Below, in pieces: positions 9,599-20,378 of a DNA stretch of 46,880 nt. The notes beneath the pieces are model-generated. The model was not told the DNA's origin and ran no database searches. It saw nothing but the letters and a program-made list of their open reading frames with translations. The stretch is from assembly GCA_021603905.1 (NCBI GenBank), contig BQIU01000025.1:1-46880 (forward strand). The letters are read 5' to 3'. The stretch is from Nitrospirales bacterium (GTDB lineage: Bacteria; Nitrospirota; Nitrospiria; Nitrospirales; UBA8639). The position numbers and the translations under genes were made by a program. Every line of letters starts with the position of its first letter. Position 1 is the first letter of the stretch.

Positions 9599-10401
9599 AC
9601 GGATGACACCGAACAGGCCTCAACCATTCTGACAGGAATCCCCTGTTGAGCCAAATGAGTCTTCGCCTCTGCAATGGAATACGTTTTGAAGTGAAAAATT
9701 GACGCAGCTAATACTGCATCAGCCTGACCGATGGCCAGTGCCTCATACAGGTGCTGTAGGGTACCGGCGCCTCCCGAAGCTATGACCGGTATCGGTACGG
9801 CTCTCGAAACGGCAGCCGTTAATGGCAAATCGTACCCGTCTTTCTGCCCATCTTGGTCCATACTGGTCAACAAAATTTCTCCTGCACCATCATTGGCCAT
9901 TCGCTGAGCCCACTCGACAACATCGAGCCCGGTCGCACGACGTCCCCCATGGGTAAAAACTTCCCATGTTTCTGAACTCTGCGTTTGACCTAAAGCCCTC
10001 TTGGACTTCGCATCAATGGCGACCACAATACATTGTGATCCAAAACGGCGTGCTGCGGATTTGACGAATTCCGGATCTTGAACAGCAGAGGTATTGATGC
10101 TGACCTTATCAGCCCCTGCAACAAGAAGCCGACGGACATCCTCTAACGTCCGAATGCCTCCGCCAACCGTAAGTGGCATAAACGCCTGTTCAGCCGTACG
10201 GGCAACCACATCAAGAATCGTGTCACGATTTTCATGAGAAGCCGTAATATCCAAAAAACAGAGTTCATCAGCCCCGGCCTTATCATATTCTTTCGCGACG
10301 GCGACTGGATCCCCAGCATCGCGAAGATCAACAAAGGATACACCTTTTACCACACGGCCATCCTTCACATCCAAACATGGAATGATGCGCTTGGCTAACA
10401 C
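9595..10401 (-). CDS. hisF: imidazole glycerol phosphate synthase, cyclase subunit
   Basis: A TIM-barrel protein of 268 residues with the HisF signatures [75 protein letters not shown] and PVIASGGAG. It uses ammonia from HisH to form IGP and AICAR from PRFAR. The two catalytic aspartates are present in CLDVK and TSMDQDG. It starts with GTG at 10401, inside the end of hisA (seven-base overlap), with AGGA upstream. Confidence 0.97.
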   Translation of the reverse strand: MLAKRIIPCLDVKDGRVVKGVSFVDLRDAGDPVAVAKEYDKAGADELCFLDITASHENRDTILDVVARTAEQAFMPLTVGGGIRTLEDVRRLLVAGADKVSINTSAVQDPEFVKSAARRFGSQCIVVAIDAKSKRALGQTQSSETWEVFTHGGRRATGLDVVEWAQRMANDGAGEILLTSMDQDGQKDGYDLPLTAAVSRAVPIPVIASGGAGTLQHLYEALAIGQADAVLAASIFHFKTYSIAEAKTHLAQQGIPVRMVEACSVSSV

Positions 10402-11141
10402 CGGGCTTCCTCTGAAGTCGATCGAGAGGCCGCCTGAAGCGCAGAAGTCAGCTCAATCGTCCCTTCATACAGGGCTTTACCGATAATCACACCAAAAACG
10501 TGCGGTTCAATATTTTTTATTGCGTGAATATCTGACACTTTCGTCACACCTCCTGATGCAATTAATGGATGTGTGGTTAAAGACGTCACATGTTCAAGCG
10601 CTTGAATATTGGGACCATCCAACATACCGTCACGTGAAATATCTGTGAAGATGATGCCGGCGAGGGGATACTGCGATAAAAACGGCACCACATCGTCGGG
10701 CTTTTTCCCAGACCCCTCAACCCACCCTCGAAGTGCAATCTCACCCTGCTTAATATCAATTCCTACCAAAATCTTTCCGGGAAACTCTTCGCAACTTTTG
10801 GCAATCAGTTCGGGCTGCTCAAGTGCAGCCGTTCCAAGCACGACACGAGCCACTCCGATCGACATATAGCGACGAATGGTCTCTAACGATCGAATACCTC
10901 CGCCAACCTGTATAGGGATCGACACCTGTCTCACGATCGCTTCAATATCCGTGACGTGCTGAGGAAGCCCTTCGACCGCACCATCCAAGTCCACAACATG
11001 AAGGCATTCGGCTCCCAAAGACTGCCATTGCTTCGCCATCGCCGGCGGATCTTCCGAATAGCGGGTCTCTTGTGCCATATCTCCTTGCCGCAAACGCACA
11101 CACCGTCCACCCTTGAGATCAATTGCTGGAAAAATTTTCAT
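10395..11141 (-). CDS. hisA: ProFAR isomerase
   Basis: A 248-residue TIM-barrel enzyme with typical HisA motifs: [60 protein letters not shown] and PLIASGGV. It catalyses the Amadori rearrangement of ProFAR to PRFAR. The start at 11141 gives the canonical [12 protein letters not shown]. An upstream in-frame start at 11210 would add 23 unrelated residues. It follows the lipoprotein gene by 58 bases and overlaps hisF. Confidence 0.96.
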   Translation of the reverse strand: MKIFPAIDLKGGRCVRLRQGDMAQETRYSEDPPAMAKQWQSLGAECLHVVDLDGAVEGLPQHVTDIEAIVRQVSIPIQVGGGIRSLETIRRYMSIGVARVVLGTAALEQPELIAKSCEEFPGKILVGIDIKQGEIALRGWVEGSGKKPDDVVPFLSQYPLAGIIFTDISRDGMLDGPNIQALEHVTSLTTHPLIASGGVTKVSDIHAIKNIEPHVFGVIIGKALYEGTIELTSALQAASRSTSEEARC

Positions 11142-11199
11142 ACACGATCCATCGTTCTCTCTATCAATTTTGCTAACCCTCGACGTGAAGATATCACAT

Positions 11200-11925
11200 T
11201 CATTCACCACCCACGGGAAATTCCTTCATGACGTTCTGAACACCATATTGAGCCAGTTCGTCAGCGGTGACAAAGACCCCTCTCCGTTCAATAAAGCCCA
11301 TAAGATCTTCATTCATGGGTTTTTGTTCTTCGTAGTATTCCCCAGTCCAGTGAATCTTTCCACTGAGCGGATCCACGAGATGAACTTCAAATCCCACAAC
11401 CGCCGGTGTGGCCCCAATCTTTGTCCCCACACGTTCTCGATAGGTTCGGACAAGACCCATCACGACGGCATCAGCTTCCAAACGCGTTCCAATTTCTTTA
11501 ACCGTCTCTTTCCAATTTTCCGTTGAATCCGGAGAACTATAAGAGGTCAGTGCCGTAGTCACGTCAAACGATGGGACAAGATGAATGCCAGCTCGATGTT
11601 CAAGAGACTCATACACCATCCTTGTAATACGTTGCGCAGCAAGATTGGAAACTTTAAGCGTTTCGGAGTGTGTGAGTTGCTCCCGTTCCGATGGCGAAGT
11701 CGGGAATTGAAATTGAGAACGGATCTCTGGAGGATTCACCAAAGCCTGAGATGGACGAGACACGAACTGTTGAGGTGTCGAAAGTGTTTGAAAGGGAAGA
11801 ACGGCAAGCCGATGAATCGTTGTCGGTCGGAAGCTTGGAGAAGAGGTCACGGTCACTTTTGAAGGCACACAGGCCTCCATGCCCAGGAGACTACTCAGCA
11901 AGAGAACCATCCACCCCGGAGACAT
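11200..11925 (-). CDS. putative lipoprotein inserted in the his operon
   Basis: This 241-residue protein has a short signal peptide ending in a probable lipobox-like LGMEAC (C19), so it is likely lipid-anchored, although the residues at -3 and -2 are atypical. The mature part starts with a RLAVLPF strand and has helices and strands resembling the alpha/beta fold of CsgG/LpoB-type periplasmic lipoproteins (ADAVVMGLVRTY, VVGFEVHLVDPLSGKIHWTG). It ends MKEFPVGGE. It lies between hisH (41 bases upstream) and hisA (58 bases downstream) on the same strand and must be co-transcribed with them. No role in histidine synthesis is evident, and the family is not one I can name. The start at 11925 is preferred over 11976, which would overlap hisH and lack the compact signal peptide. 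Confidence 0.7.
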   Translation of the reverse strand: MSPGWMVLLLSSLLGMEACVPSKVTVTSSPSFRPTTIHRLAVLPFQTLSTPQQFVSRPSQALVNPPEIRSQFQFPTSPSEREQLTHSETLKVSNLAAQRITRMVYESLEHRAGIHLVPSFDVTTALTSYSSPDSTENWKETVKEIGTRLEADAVVMGLVRTYRERVGTKIGATPAVVGFEVHLVDPLSGKIHWTGEYYEEQKPMNEDLMGFIERRGVFVTADELAQYGVQNVMKEFPVGGE

Positions 11926-11966
11926 TGCATATCTCTGCTCATGAAACTGTAAAGAGAATACCCCCA

Positions 11967-12587
11967 TTATTGCCAATTCCCAAAGTTACGAAAGAGTTGC
12001 AGGCCGATCGTTTGGCTCTTTTCCGGGTGAAATTGTGCGGCAAAAATATTGTCCTTCCACACACTCGATACGAAGGGAAATCCATATTCCGTGGTCGTGC
12101 ACGTGACCTGCTGATCTTCAGGTTCGACATAATAAGAATGCACAAAGTAAAGATGACTCTCCGCAGGAATCTGTTCAAGCAAAGGTGAAGATTGCTGTAT
12201 GGTAATCGTATTCCACCCCATATGGGGAATCTTTAATCCTGCAGTCGATGATGAGTCAGCAGGAAATCGTTTCACAACGCCTGGAAGAATGCCTAACCCT
12301 TGGTGTTGGCCAAATTCCTCACTTTTTGTAAACAGCAATTGAAGTCCCAAACAAATACCGAGAAACGGTTTACCACTGGAAATGGCTTGACGAAGCGGAA
12401 CATCTAATTCATAACGCATGAGGTTATCCATACAGTCGCCAAACGCCCCAACTCCTGGAAGCACGACATGACTTGCATCGGCAATTTTTGACGAATCTCG
12501 TGTCACGACGGCCTGATGTCCTACCGCTTCGAACGCCTTTTGGACGCTACGAAGATTCCCCATTCCATAGTCAATAATTGCAATCAT
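11967..12587 (-). CDS. hisH: imidazole glycerol phosphate synthase, glutaminase subunit
   Basis: A class I glutamine amidotransferase of 206 residues with the nucleophile elbow GICLGLQLL (catalytic Cys), the HPEKS motif carrying the catalytic His and Glu, and the HisH opening IAIIDYGMGNLRSV. It supplies ammonia to HisF. The gene lies 44 bases after hisB. Confidence 0.97.
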   Translation of the reverse strand: MIAIIDYGMGNLRSVQKAFEAVGHQAVVTRDSSKIADASHVVLPGVGAFGDCMDNLMRYELDVPLRQAISSGKPFLGICLGLQLLFTKSEEFGQHQGLGILPGVVKRFPADSSSTAGLKIPHMGWNTITIQQSSPLLEQIPAESHLYFVHSYYVEPEDQQVTCTTTEYGFPFVSSVWKDNIFAAQFHPEKSQTIGLQLFRNFGNWQ

Positions 12588-12631
12588 CGTAACACCATAC
12601 TGGATCGATTTTGCACACCCGGGTCCACGAA

Positions 12632-13234
12632 TTATAACGACCCTTTCGTTGACAAAACGCCGACCACTCGTTGATCACGACTGATTGCTTGAGCCAACGC
12701 TTTCGCGAAGGCTTTAAAAATCGCTTCCATCTTGTGATGCGGGTTTCGCCCATACATAAGGTTAATATGCAGATTCAGCCCACCCTGGCTGACGAAGGCT
12801 TGAAAGAAATCTTCAAAGAGTCCCAGGTCTAACGTTTTAATCATCTGCGAGTGAAGATCAACATTATAAACCAAATACGGTCTCCCGCTCAGATCAACCG
12901 TGACTTGAGCCAAGGTCTCATCCAATGGGACACTCGCCCATCCGAAACGCACAATGCCTTCTTTTTTGCCAAGCGCTGTGTTGAGGAGTGATCCGAGAAC
13001 AATCCCAATGTCTTCAATCGTATGATGATCATCAATATCCGTATCCCCCTTAGCCTTGACCGTCAAGTCGAAAAATCCGTGTTTGGCTAACAACGTCAGC
13101 ATATGATCAAGAAACGGAATCGTCGTCTGAATATCGCTGGTCCCCGTGCCGTCGAGAGTCCAGGAAGCCTGAATAGATGTTTCCGCAGTCGTACGTTCAA
13201 TCGACGCACCTCGAAGATCCTTTGCTTTACTCAT
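12632..13234 (-). CDS. hisB: imidazoleglycerol-phosphate dehydratase
   Basis: A monofunctional 200-residue dehydratase without the phosphatase domain found in enterobacterial HisB. The metal-binding motifs DDHHTIED and [11 protein letters not shown], together with IPFLDHML near the start, are present. The start at 13234 forms a four-base overlap with the hisD stop; a start at 13294 would add a segment encoded inside hisD. It converts IGP to imidazole acetol phosphate. Confidence 0.96.
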   Translation of the reverse strand: MSKAKDLRGASIERTTAETSIQASWTLDGTGTSDIQTTIPFLDHMLTLLAKHGFFDLTVKAKGDTDIDDHHTIEDIGIVLGSLLNTALGKKEGIVRFGWASVPLDETLAQVTVDLSGRPYLVYNVDLHSQMIKTLDLGLFEDFFQAFVSQGGLNLHINLMYGRNPHHKMEAIFKAFAKALAQAISRDQRVVGVLSTKGSL

Positions 13235-14514
13235 AGCCAGCGACTCTCCATAGATTTTCCATGTGCATCGAGCCCTTCCATTCGGGATAGACACACGACG
13301 TGTTCGTTAACAGCCTTCAATTCTTTTCGGGAATAGGAAACAAGATTGCTTTTCTTGACATAATCATCTAACGACAAACTTGAAAAAAATCGTGCACTCC
13401 CTCCTGTCGGAAGAACATGATTCGGTCCGGCCACATAGTCTGCGACGGCCGGAGGCGTGTAGCGGCCAAGGAAAATTGCCCCGGCATGTCGAATATGCGG
13501 AAGATACTCTTCTGCTCGATCAAGATTGACCGCCAAATGTTCCGGCGCAATTTGATTCGACAGGGCAAAGGCTTTGGCTAGACTTGGCACCACAAACGCA
13601 AAAGCATATTTTCGAATGGACTTTGTCGCAATTTTTTTTCGACCTAATTGTGCAAGCTGCTGATCCACCATCATCACCACCTTTTGAGCAAACCTCTTGG
13701 ATGTGGTGACAAGATAGACACGCGCCTCTTCATCATGCTCAGCCTCACACAAGAGATCGGCAGCCACATGGACAGGATCACTTGTCCCATCAGCAATCAC
13801 CAATAACTCACTTGGACCGGCCACCATATCAATATCCACCTGTCCATAGACGAGCCGCTTCGCCGTGGCCACATAGAGATTCCCGGGTCCAACAATTTTA
13901 TCGACAGGCTGAATCGTCTTGGTTCCAAATGCCATCCCCCCGATCGCCTGCACACCACCGACTCGATAGATTTCATCGACCCCGGCGATTTCGGCCGCCA
14001 CGAGCAAGTAAGGATGAATCTCTCCAGTAGAGGTTGGCGTACACATCACTATTCGCTTAACCCCGGCAACTTTGGCAGGAATGGCATTCATCATCACCGA
14101 AGAGGGGTAGAGGGCTTTTCCACCTGGGACATACAGCCCCACGGCATCAAGTGGGGTGACTAACTGCCCAAGCCGCACTCCACCTTTGTTATATGTCCAT
14201 GTCGAGGTCCGCTGACACTCATGAAACTCTTGGATGCGACTCGCCGCAAATCGAAGGGCACGTTCTTCCTCTTTTCCAATCAGAGTATGGGCTTTGTGAA
14301 TTTCTTTTCGGGTAACAGGGAATTGCTTTGGCTGAAGATTCAATTGATCGAACTTTTTCACATACTGGGCAATGGCCGTATCTCCATTTTTTTTTACGGT
14401 TTGAAGAATACTCTTGACTGACGTTTCTACCTGTTCATTCTGCTGAGCCGAACGGTGAATGACGCCATTTAAGAACCGAGAAAAATTTTTGTCTTGATGT
14501 GAAATGATGTTCAT
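13231..14514 (-). CDS. hisD: histidinol dehydrogenase
   Basis: A 427-residue zinc enzyme with the HisD signatures [43 protein letters not shown] and the C-terminal [20 protein letters not shown]. It performs the last two oxidations from histidinol to histidine. A 123-base gap separates it from hisG upstream, the largest within the his part of the operon, and an internal promoter there cannot be excluded. Confidence 0.97.
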   Translation of the reverse strand: MNIISHQDKNFSRFLNGVIHRSAQQNEQVETSVKSILQTVKKNGDTAIAQYVKKFDQLNLQPKQFPVTRKEIHKAHTLIGKEEERALRFAASRIQEFHECQRTSTWTYNKGGVRLGQLVTPLDAVGLYVPGGKALYPSSVMMNAIPAKVAGVKRIVMCTPTSTGEIHPYLLVAAEIAGVDEIYRVGGVQAIGGMAFGTKTIQPVDKIVGPGNLYVATAKRLVYGQVDIDMVAGPSELLVIADGTSDPVHVAADLLCEAEHDEEARVYLVTTSKRFAQKVVMMVDQQLAQLGRKKIATKSIRKYAFAFVVPSLAKAFALSNQIAPEHLAVNLDRAEEYLPHIRHAGAIFLGRYTPPAVADYVAGPNHVLPTGGSARFFSSLSLDDYVKKSNLVSYSRKELKAVNEHVVCLSRMEGLDAHGKSMESRWL

Positions 14515-14637
14515 ATTGCGTTAAGACAGCCTTTTTTAATAGCACTTTCCTCTTGCATCGTCATCACCTCTCACGTAACACTCCACATGACAGAGAACAA
14601 TCATCTGCCGCAGGAGACTGTGGAATCGTGAAATACG

Positions 14638-15276
14638 CTATGGTCGACTTTTTTTGAGTCGCTCAATCAGTTCCGTGATCGCCGCATGCTTCATTTTGAG
14701 ACTTGCCCGATTCACAATCACCCGTGCAGATGACCATGCGATGACTTCAGTTTCCACAAGGTTATGGGCCCTGAGAGTCCGGCCAGTTGAAACGAGATCG
14801 ACAATGCGCTCGGTCAATCCGACAAGGGGCGCTAATTCAATGGAACCATAGAGTTTAATAATTTCAATTGGGATTCCCAATTGATTGAAATGCTTTTCCG
14901 TAATATTGGGGTACTTAGTCGCAACACGGAGCTTTGACGATAAACGATTGGGAAAGGTCTTCCCTTTCGGCATGGCCACAACAAGCTTACAGGTCCCCAT
15001 CCGTAAATCAAGAGGTTCATACACATCCGGCTTTTGCTCAAGTAACACATCTTTTCCGACCACTCCAACATCAGCAGCTCCATATTCCACATAGGTTGGC
15101 ACATCACTCGGCCTGACGATGAGTAAGGTATGACCGTCCTCCGGACAATCCCAGACTAACCGACGATCATCAATATTACGATTATGTCCCTTATACCCAG
15201 CCTGACGAAAGAGGTCTAAGGTGGGCGTCAGTAATGTCCCCTTTGAAAGGGCAATGGTAACCATATCGCTCATCAT
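14638..15276 (-). CDS. hisG: ATP phosphoribosyltransferase, short form
   Basis: The 212-residue protein is the short HisG form: the catalytic domains (TIALSKGTLL, VGVVGKDVLLE, IELAPLVGLTERIVDLVSTG) are present but the C-terminal ACT-like regulatory domain is absent. Short HisG works as a hetero-octamer with HisZ, which is not in this window and should be elsewhere in the genome. It starts the histidine pathway. The ATG at 15276 overlaps the murA stop. Because a GGAGGG site sits immediately before it, the next ATG (15273) may be the true start. Confidence 0.95.
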   Translation of the reverse strand: MMSDMVTIALSKGTLLTPTLDLFRQAGYKGHNRNIDDRRLVWDCPEDGHTLLIVRPSDVPTYVEYGAADVGVVGKDVLLEQKPDVYEPLDLRMGTCKLVVAMPKGKTFPNRLSSKLRVATKYPNITEKHFNQLGIPIEIIKLYGSIELAPLVGLTERIVDLVSTGRTLRAHNLVETEVIAWSSARVIVNRASLKMKHAAITELIERLKKSRP

Positions 15277-16529
15277 CCCTCCGACACACGTTGCACATTA
15301 GCACCTAACCCTTGCAGCTTCTCCTCAAACCTCTCGTATCCTCGATCTAAATGATAGACGCGCGAGACGGTGGTTTCACCCTCAGCCGCTAAACCAGCAA
15401 GTATCAGTCCGGCACTGGCTCGGAGATCAGAAGCCATGACTGGCGCACCGGTGAGAACAGGCGTGCCTTGAATGACCGCATGGTGTCCATCAACCTCAAT
15501 CGTGGCTCCCATTCGATGCAATTCCGGCACATGCAAAAACCGTCCCTCAAATACGGTTTCAGACACGACGCTTGTTCCGCTTGAGACACACATCAACGCC
15601 ATAACCTGAGCCTGTAAGTCCGTTGGAAATCCAGGATAGACTAACGTTTTAATTTCTAGCGGTCGTAATTGTTGTGGTGCCGTCAATCGCACTCCATGTT
15701 GCTCTTCGTGAACAACACACCCAGCTTCTTGCAGTTTACTGAGAACCGCACTTAAATGCCCTGGGATACATTGATCGACTAACACATCGCCTTGCGTAAC
15801 AGCTCCAGCCATTAAATACGTCCCGGCTTCGACCCGATCAGGAATGACAGAATACTCGGCACCATGAAGTCCTGTGACACCTTCAATCGTGATGGCATCG
15901 GTGCCAGCACCAAAAATTTTTGCGCCCCGCTTGACGAGAAAATCAGCTAAATCAACAATCTCTGGTTCTTTGGCTGCATTATGGAGCACCGTGGTTCCAT
16001 CAGCGAGGCAGGCCGCCATCAAAAGGTTTTCTGTTCCCGTGACAGTCGGAAAATCTAATTCAATCCGTCCACCCTTAAGCTTTGACGCTTTAGCATGAAT
16101 ATAGCCATGCTCAACATAAACATCCGCACCCAAGGTCACTAACCCCTTCAAATGCAGATTGACCGGCCTCGTGCCAATTGCACACCCGCCTGGAAGCGAA
16201 ACTGTCGCCTCGCCAAACCTGGCGAGCAATGGCCCTAGGACCAAGACAGAGGCTCGCATGGTTTTCACTAAATCGTAGGGAGCCTCGGTAGCATGAACAT
16301 CCGTTGCATTGAGAGTCACACAGGACCCTTCAGATTTGCAGCTAACCCCAAGAAGGTGAAGGAGCTTGACCATCGTCGACACATCCTTCACTTGAGGAAG
16401 GTTGGAGACGACACAGTCACCACCACCTAATAAGGTAGAAGCCAAGATTGGCAGAGCGGCATTTTTCGCGCCACCAATCGTCACCTCTCCTTTTAAACAG
16501 CGCCCACCTGAAATAACGACTTGATCCAA
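15273..16529 (-). CDS. murA: UDP-N-acetylglucosamine 1-carboxyvinyltransferase
   Basis: A 418-residue EPSP-synthase-fold enzyme for the first committed step of peptidoglycan precursor synthesis. It shows GGAKNAALPILAS at the N-terminus, the active-site cysteine loop PGGCAIGTRPVNLHLKGL (the residue attacked by fosfomycin), PGFPTDLQAQ and the closing YHLDRGYERFEEKL. It is cytoplasmic. It lies 18 bases after prmC and is coupled to hisG by a four-base overlap, which ties cell-wall and histidine genes into one transcript. Confidence 0.97.
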   Translation of the reverse strand: MDQVVISGGRCLKGEVTIGGAKNAALPILASTLLGGGDCVVSNLPQVKDVSTMVKLLHLLGVSCKSEGSCVTLNATDVHATEAPYDLVKTMRASVLVLGPLLARFGEATVSLPGGCAIGTRPVNLHLKGLVTLGADVYVEHGYIHAKASKLKGGRIELDFPTVTGTENLLMAACLADGTTVLHNAAKEPEIVDLADFLVKRGAKIFGAGTDAITIEGVTGLHGAEYSVIPDRVEAGTYLMAGAVTQGDVLVDQCIPGHLSAVLSKLQEAGCVVHEEQHGVRLTAPQQLRPLEIKTLVYPGFPTDLQAQVMALMCVSSGTSVVSETVFEGRFLHVPELHRMGATIEVDGHHAVIQGTPVLTGAPVMASDLRASAGLILAGLAAEGETTVSRVYHLDRGYERFEEKLQGLGANVQRVSEG

Positions 16530-16547
16530 AGCTTTTGACGAAAGGCG

Positions 16548-17423
16548 TTACCCTGTTCGCTCTAAACAGACGACTCGCTGAATTCCCAACGAGTCATGAA
16601 TAATTTCATGGACACGAAAGCGTCCCCCCGCACAGGCTTCGTCACAGAGACGACTGGCTTGGCCTTGACCGACTTCGACCACGAGATGCCCATCGGGAGC
16701 TAAAATGTTTTCGGCTTCAGGAAGCAAGCGCCGATAGACGGCAAGACCATCAGCACCCCCATCTAAGGCAAGCTTCGGTTCAAAATCACGAACATCACGG
16801 GAGAGGGAGGCCAACTCCGTTTCGCTAATATACGGGAGATTGGCTACAATCGCCGTCACTTTACCTAGGAAGCTAGCTGATGACAAGGGGGCCAAGAGAT
16901 CGCCAACACAAAATCTTACCTGGCCATTTTGGCCATGAAATTCGGCATTGCGCACGGCTATATGTAGCGCTTGAAGAGAGCGATCTACTGCCACAATCGT
17001 GGCATAAGGGCACTCTGCGCTCAGCGCAATAGCCAGACAACCCGAACCGGTACCGACATCGACAATGATTGGGAAAGAAAAAGCTTCGAGACGTACCATC
17101 ATCGCCTGAACCAACAACTCCGTCTCCGGCCGCGGAATCAGGACATGGCTTGAAACCATAAACTCCATCCCCCAAAACTCTTGAGTTCCCAAGATATATT
17201 GAAGCGGTTCACCAGTTGACCGTCGCTCGATACTTTTCCACGCTCGATGTTGATCGTCATCAGTCAGAAGGCAATCCGGTGATGCATGAATCATCAAGCG
17301 TGTCACACCAATTGTCTGCTCAAGAATCCATGCCGCTTCATTGAGGGAATTGGTCACGCCACATGCAGAAAGCCTATGCACCGCCTCTCGATATAATTGC
17401 GAATACGACATGAGTCGACTCAT
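16548..17423 (-). CDS. prmC: release factor glutamine methyltransferase
   Basis: A 291-residue PrmC/HemK protein with an N-terminal helical domain, the linker signature LQYILGTQEFWG, and a SAM-binding methyltransferase domain with VDVGTGSG (residues 121-128). It methylates the glutamine of the GGQ motif in release factors. The catalytic motif that is normally NPPY reads NLPY here (195-198). Position and the remaining motifs still support the assignment. The gene follows prfA, its substrate gene, by 88 bases, an ancient conserved pairing. Confidence 0.94.
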   Translation of the reverse strand: MSRLMSYSQLYREAVHRLSACGVTNSLNEAAWILEQTIGVTRLMIHASPDCLLTDDDQHRAWKSIERRSTGEPLQYILGTQEFWGMEFMVSSHVLIPRPETELLVQAMMVRLEAFSFPIIVDVGTGSGCLAIALSAECPYATIVAVDRSLQALHIAVRNAEFHGQNGQVRFCVGDLLAPLSSASFLGKVTAIVANLPYISETELASLSRDVRDFEPKLALDGGADGLAVYRRLLPEAENILAPDGHLVVEVGQGQASRLCDEACAGGRFRVHEIIHDSLGIQRVVCLERTG

Positions 17424-17511
17424 GACACAAAGGTTCAGCCTTCAAAGATAGTGAGGGTTCGAATATTGTCTAAAGATTTGGGATAGCAACCACACGAGTG
17501 TGCGGTAACGC

Positions 17512-18591
17512 TTACTGAACGCTTAATGCGTCAATAAGATCATCAAGGTCTCCCTCAAGCACACGTTCGAGCTTGTGAAGAGAGAGGCCGATACGATGAT
17601 CAGTGACGCGATTTTGCGGAAAGTTGTATGTTCGAATTTTCTCACTACGATCCCCTGTCCCGACCTGAGAACGACGATTTTCAGCAATGGACGCATCCTG
17701 TTTTTCACGTTCGGCATCGCCAATACGCGTGCGAAGAGTTCGCATCGCCTTATTACGATTTTTCAACTGCGATCGTTCATCCTGACAGGTCACCACCACG
17801 CCAGTGGGAATATGCGTGATCCGTATAGCGGAATAGGTCGTATTAACGCTTTGTCCTCCGGCTCCAGACGAACAATAGGTGTCAATCCGTAAGTCTTTGG
17901 GATCAATGTGGACATCCACTTCCTCAACTTCAGGCATCACTGCTACCGTCGCTGTCGACGTGTGAATACGACCATTTGCCTCAGTTGTCGGCACTCGCTG
18001 CACTCGATGGACACCACTTTCATGCTTAAAGAACCCATAAGCGCCTTTCCCTTCCACTAAGAGCGAGGCATCTTTGTATCCACCAATTCCGGTTTCATGT
18101 GCCTCCACCAATTCAGCGTGCAAGCCTTTGGCCTCAGAAAATTTCACATACATCCTAAGCAGTTCCCCAGCAAATAACGCGGCCTCACTCCCACCGGCTC
18201 CTGCACGAATTTCGATAAATGTATTTTTGTCGGCTCCCGCATCACGAGGACGCATCAACTCTTGAGCCTGTTGCTCCATGTCCTCACGACGCGCCTGAAG
18301 CGCCGTTAATTCCTCTTCAGCGAGCGTACGGAGCTCAACATCCTGACCAACGTCTTCAAGCATTCGCTGTGTATTGGTGATTTCTGTAAGAACTGATTGA
18401 TAGGAGAGATATAAATGAGCGGTTTCCTCAATTTCAGACCGTTCTTTATTGAGAGAAACAAGCAGCGACGGTTGGCTCAGAATGGCGGGGTCAGCAAATT
18501 GATCATTGAGCGTTTCATATCGATTGGCAATCGTTTCCCACTTTGTCAAGAACGACCCTTCGGACGTGTCAAGTTTTCCTTGTTCTGCCAT
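17512..18591 (-). CDS. prfA: peptide chain release factor 1
   Basis: The 359-residue protein has the class-1 release factor layout: an N-terminal helical domain, the codon-recognition motif P-T-T within [14 protein letters not shown] (P-x-T type of RF1, reading UAA and UAG), and the peptidyl-tRNA hydrolysis motif GGQ in [12 protein letters not shown]. The start at 18591 gives the usual RF1 length. A GTG at 18639 would add 16 residues unlike the family. Neither start has a strong ribosome-binding site. Confidence 0.96.
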   Translation of the reverse strand: MAEQGKLDTSEGSFLTKWETIANRYETLNDQFADPAILSQPSLLVSLNKERSEIEETAHLYLSYQSVLTEITNTQRMLEDVGQDVELRTLAEEELTALQARREDMEQQAQELMRPRDAGADKNTFIEIRAGAGGSEAALFAGELLRMYVKFSEAKGLHAELVEAHETGIGGYKDASLLVEGKGAYGFFKHESGVHRVQRVPTTEANGRIHTSTATVAVMPEVEEVDVHIDPKDLRIDTYCSSGAGGQSVNTTYSAIRITHIPTGVVVTCQDERSQLKNRNKAMRTLRTRIGDAEREKQDASIAENRRSQVGTGDRSEKIRTYNFPQNRVTDHRIGLSLHKLERVLEGDLDDLIDALSVQ

Positions 18592-18677
18592 GGGAGGAGT
18601 ATTTCTAGAGACACCAAAACGTTTGCCCTTACACTGCACTGAGTTCAGCTGATGTCAGTCTCGTCTTGAGAAGTTAA

Positions 18678-18902
18678 TTAAGACTTTGTTTTGGAAGCCT
18701 TTGGATTCTTTGCATACTTTTTCTTAAACCGTTCAACACGCCCTTCAGCATCTACAATTTTCTGTGTGCCGGTAAAAAATGGGTGACAACTTGAGCAGAT
18801 GTCAACTTTCAAATCTCCAACCGTCGTGCGTGTCTCAAACTTCATTCCACACGCACAACTCACTGTCGCCATTTCATACGTCGGATGAATATCTTTTTTC
18901 AT
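18678..18902 (-). CDS. rpmE: 50S ribosomal protein L31 (zinc-binding form)
   Basis: A 74-residue L31 of the C+ type: C-x-C in VSCACGMKF and C-x2-C in [12 protein letters not shown] supply four zinc ligands, and a basic tail follows. The start at 18902 is preceded by GGAGGG at good spacing and gives the canonical MKKDIHPTY opening; the ATG at 18947 adds 15 unrelated residues. It sits between rho and prfA in the conserved order. Confidence 0.97.
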   Translation of the reverse strand: MKKDIHPTYEMATVSCACGMKFETRTTVGDLKVDICSSCHPFFTGTQKIVDAEGRVERFKKKYAKNPKASKTKS

Positions 18903-19115
18903 GGTGCCCTCCGAATTAATCTGATGTTGTGTTTTCCCGTTTGGCACGTATATAGAATTGCTCTAGTACACGATAATTCCAAGTTTAATTACCCTTTGAT
19001 TATGGCTCATTTGCCGGATAAGGGCTTTGGCATACAGCGTTGCCATTATAGGTGTACTAGTATGCAAGAGTTACGGGTTTGGATTCAATACCCAGGAAAA
19101 ACTCTCTAAAACGTC

Positions 19116-20366
19116 TTACCGATTCATCGACTGCAAGAACTCTTGATTGTTTTTGGTGCCTCCGATTTTATCCATCAAAAACTCCATCGCCTCCATGGTC
19201 CCCAAGGGACTCAGCACTTTCCGAAGAATCCACATCTTATTGAGACGATCTCGATCAACCAAGAGTTCTTCTTTTCGCGTACCAGATTGATTAATATCAA
19301 TGGCCGGGAACAACCGTTTATCTGCAAGACGACGATCAAGGTGGACTTCCATATTTCCGGTTCCCTTGAACTCTTCGAAAATGACATCATCCATACGGCT
19401 TCCCGTATCGACCAACGAGGTGGCTAAAATGGTCAGACTCCCACCGTGCTCAATGTTTCTTGCTGCTCCAAAAAACCGCTTTGGACGTTGAAGCGCATTC
19501 GAATCTAATCCACCGGACAGCACCTTACCGCTGGGAGGAGCAATTGTATTGTATGCCCGAGCCAGCCGTGTAATGCTATCGAGAAGAATCACGACATCAC
19601 GTTTATGCTCGACAAGTCTTTTAGCTTTTTCCATCACAATTTCGGCAACTTGAGCATGACGCTGAGCCGGTTCATCAAAGGTTGAGCTAATCACTTCAGC
19701 GGATTTCACTTGCCGCTGCCAATCGGTAACTTCCTCAGGACGTTCATCAATCAACAACACAATGAGCGTAATTTCTGAATGATTACTCAAGATCGCCCGG
19801 GCCATTGCCTGAAGAAGCATGGTTTTCCCGGTTCGTGGAGCGGCAACAATCAGACCGCGCTGTCCTTTTCCAATGGGCGTTGTCAGCTCCAACACTCGTG
19901 TACAGTACTCTTCCTGATCAAATTCAAGGTTAATCCGTTCTTCTGGGTAGAGTGGAGTTAAGTTATCAAACAGAATTTTGTCTCGTTGAACTTCAGGATC
20001 GTCATAATTAATCTTCTCGACTTTCAGGAGGGCAAAATACCGCTCGCCCTCCTTCGGAGGTCGAATCTGGCCTGAGACGATATCGCCTGTTCGTAAATTA
20101 AATCGACGAATTTGAGATGGCGAGATATAAATATCATCAGGACCAGGCAAATAGTTTGAGTCCGGAGCACGAAGAAACCCGAAACCATCAGAAAGGGTCT
20201 CAAGGACACCTTCCCCAAAAATCACTCCGTTTTTCTCTGTTTGCCCCTGAAGGATGGAGAATATGAGCTCTTGCTTTCGAAGATTCGGCGCCCCATCTAT
20301 TTTCAGTTCACGGGCAAGATCATTGAGTTCACCAATTGATTTCTGCTTCAGTTCAGCCAAGTGCAT
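19116..20366 (-). CDS. rho: transcription termination factor Rho
   Basis: A 416-residue hexameric RNA helicase. The N-terminal helical and cold-shock-like RNA-binding domain ends near residue 120 ([20 protein letters not shown]). The ATPase domain has the Walker A segment APRTGKT, the Walker [14 protein letters not shown] region, the Q-loop and [11 protein letters not shown]-loop. It stops transcription of untranslated RNA. The ATG at 20366 has GGAG six bases upstream, whereas the ATG at 20378 has none, so MHLAELKQK is taken as the start. It heads the operon. Confidence 0.97.
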   Translation of the reverse strand: MHLAELKQKSIGELNDLARELKIDGAPNLRKQELIFSILQGQTEKNGVIFGEGVLETLSDGFGFLRAPDSNYLPGPDDIYISPSQIRRFNLRTGDIVSGQIRPPKEGERYFALLKVEKINYDDPEVQRDKILFDNLTPLYPEERINLEFDQEEYCTRVLELTTPIGKGQRGLIVAAPRTGKTMLLQAMARAILSNHSEITLIVLLIDERPEEVTDWQRQVKSAEVISSTFDEPAQRHAQVAEIVMEKAKRLVEHKRDVVILLDSITRLARAYNTIAPPSGKVLSGGLDSNALQRPKRFFGAARNIEHGGSLTILATSLVDTGSRMDDVIFEEFKGTGNMEVHLDRRLADKRLFPAIDINQSGTRKEELLVDRDRLNKMWILRKVLSPLGTMEAMEFLMDKIGGTKNNQEFLQSMNR

Positions 20367-20378
20367 AATATTCTCCAT

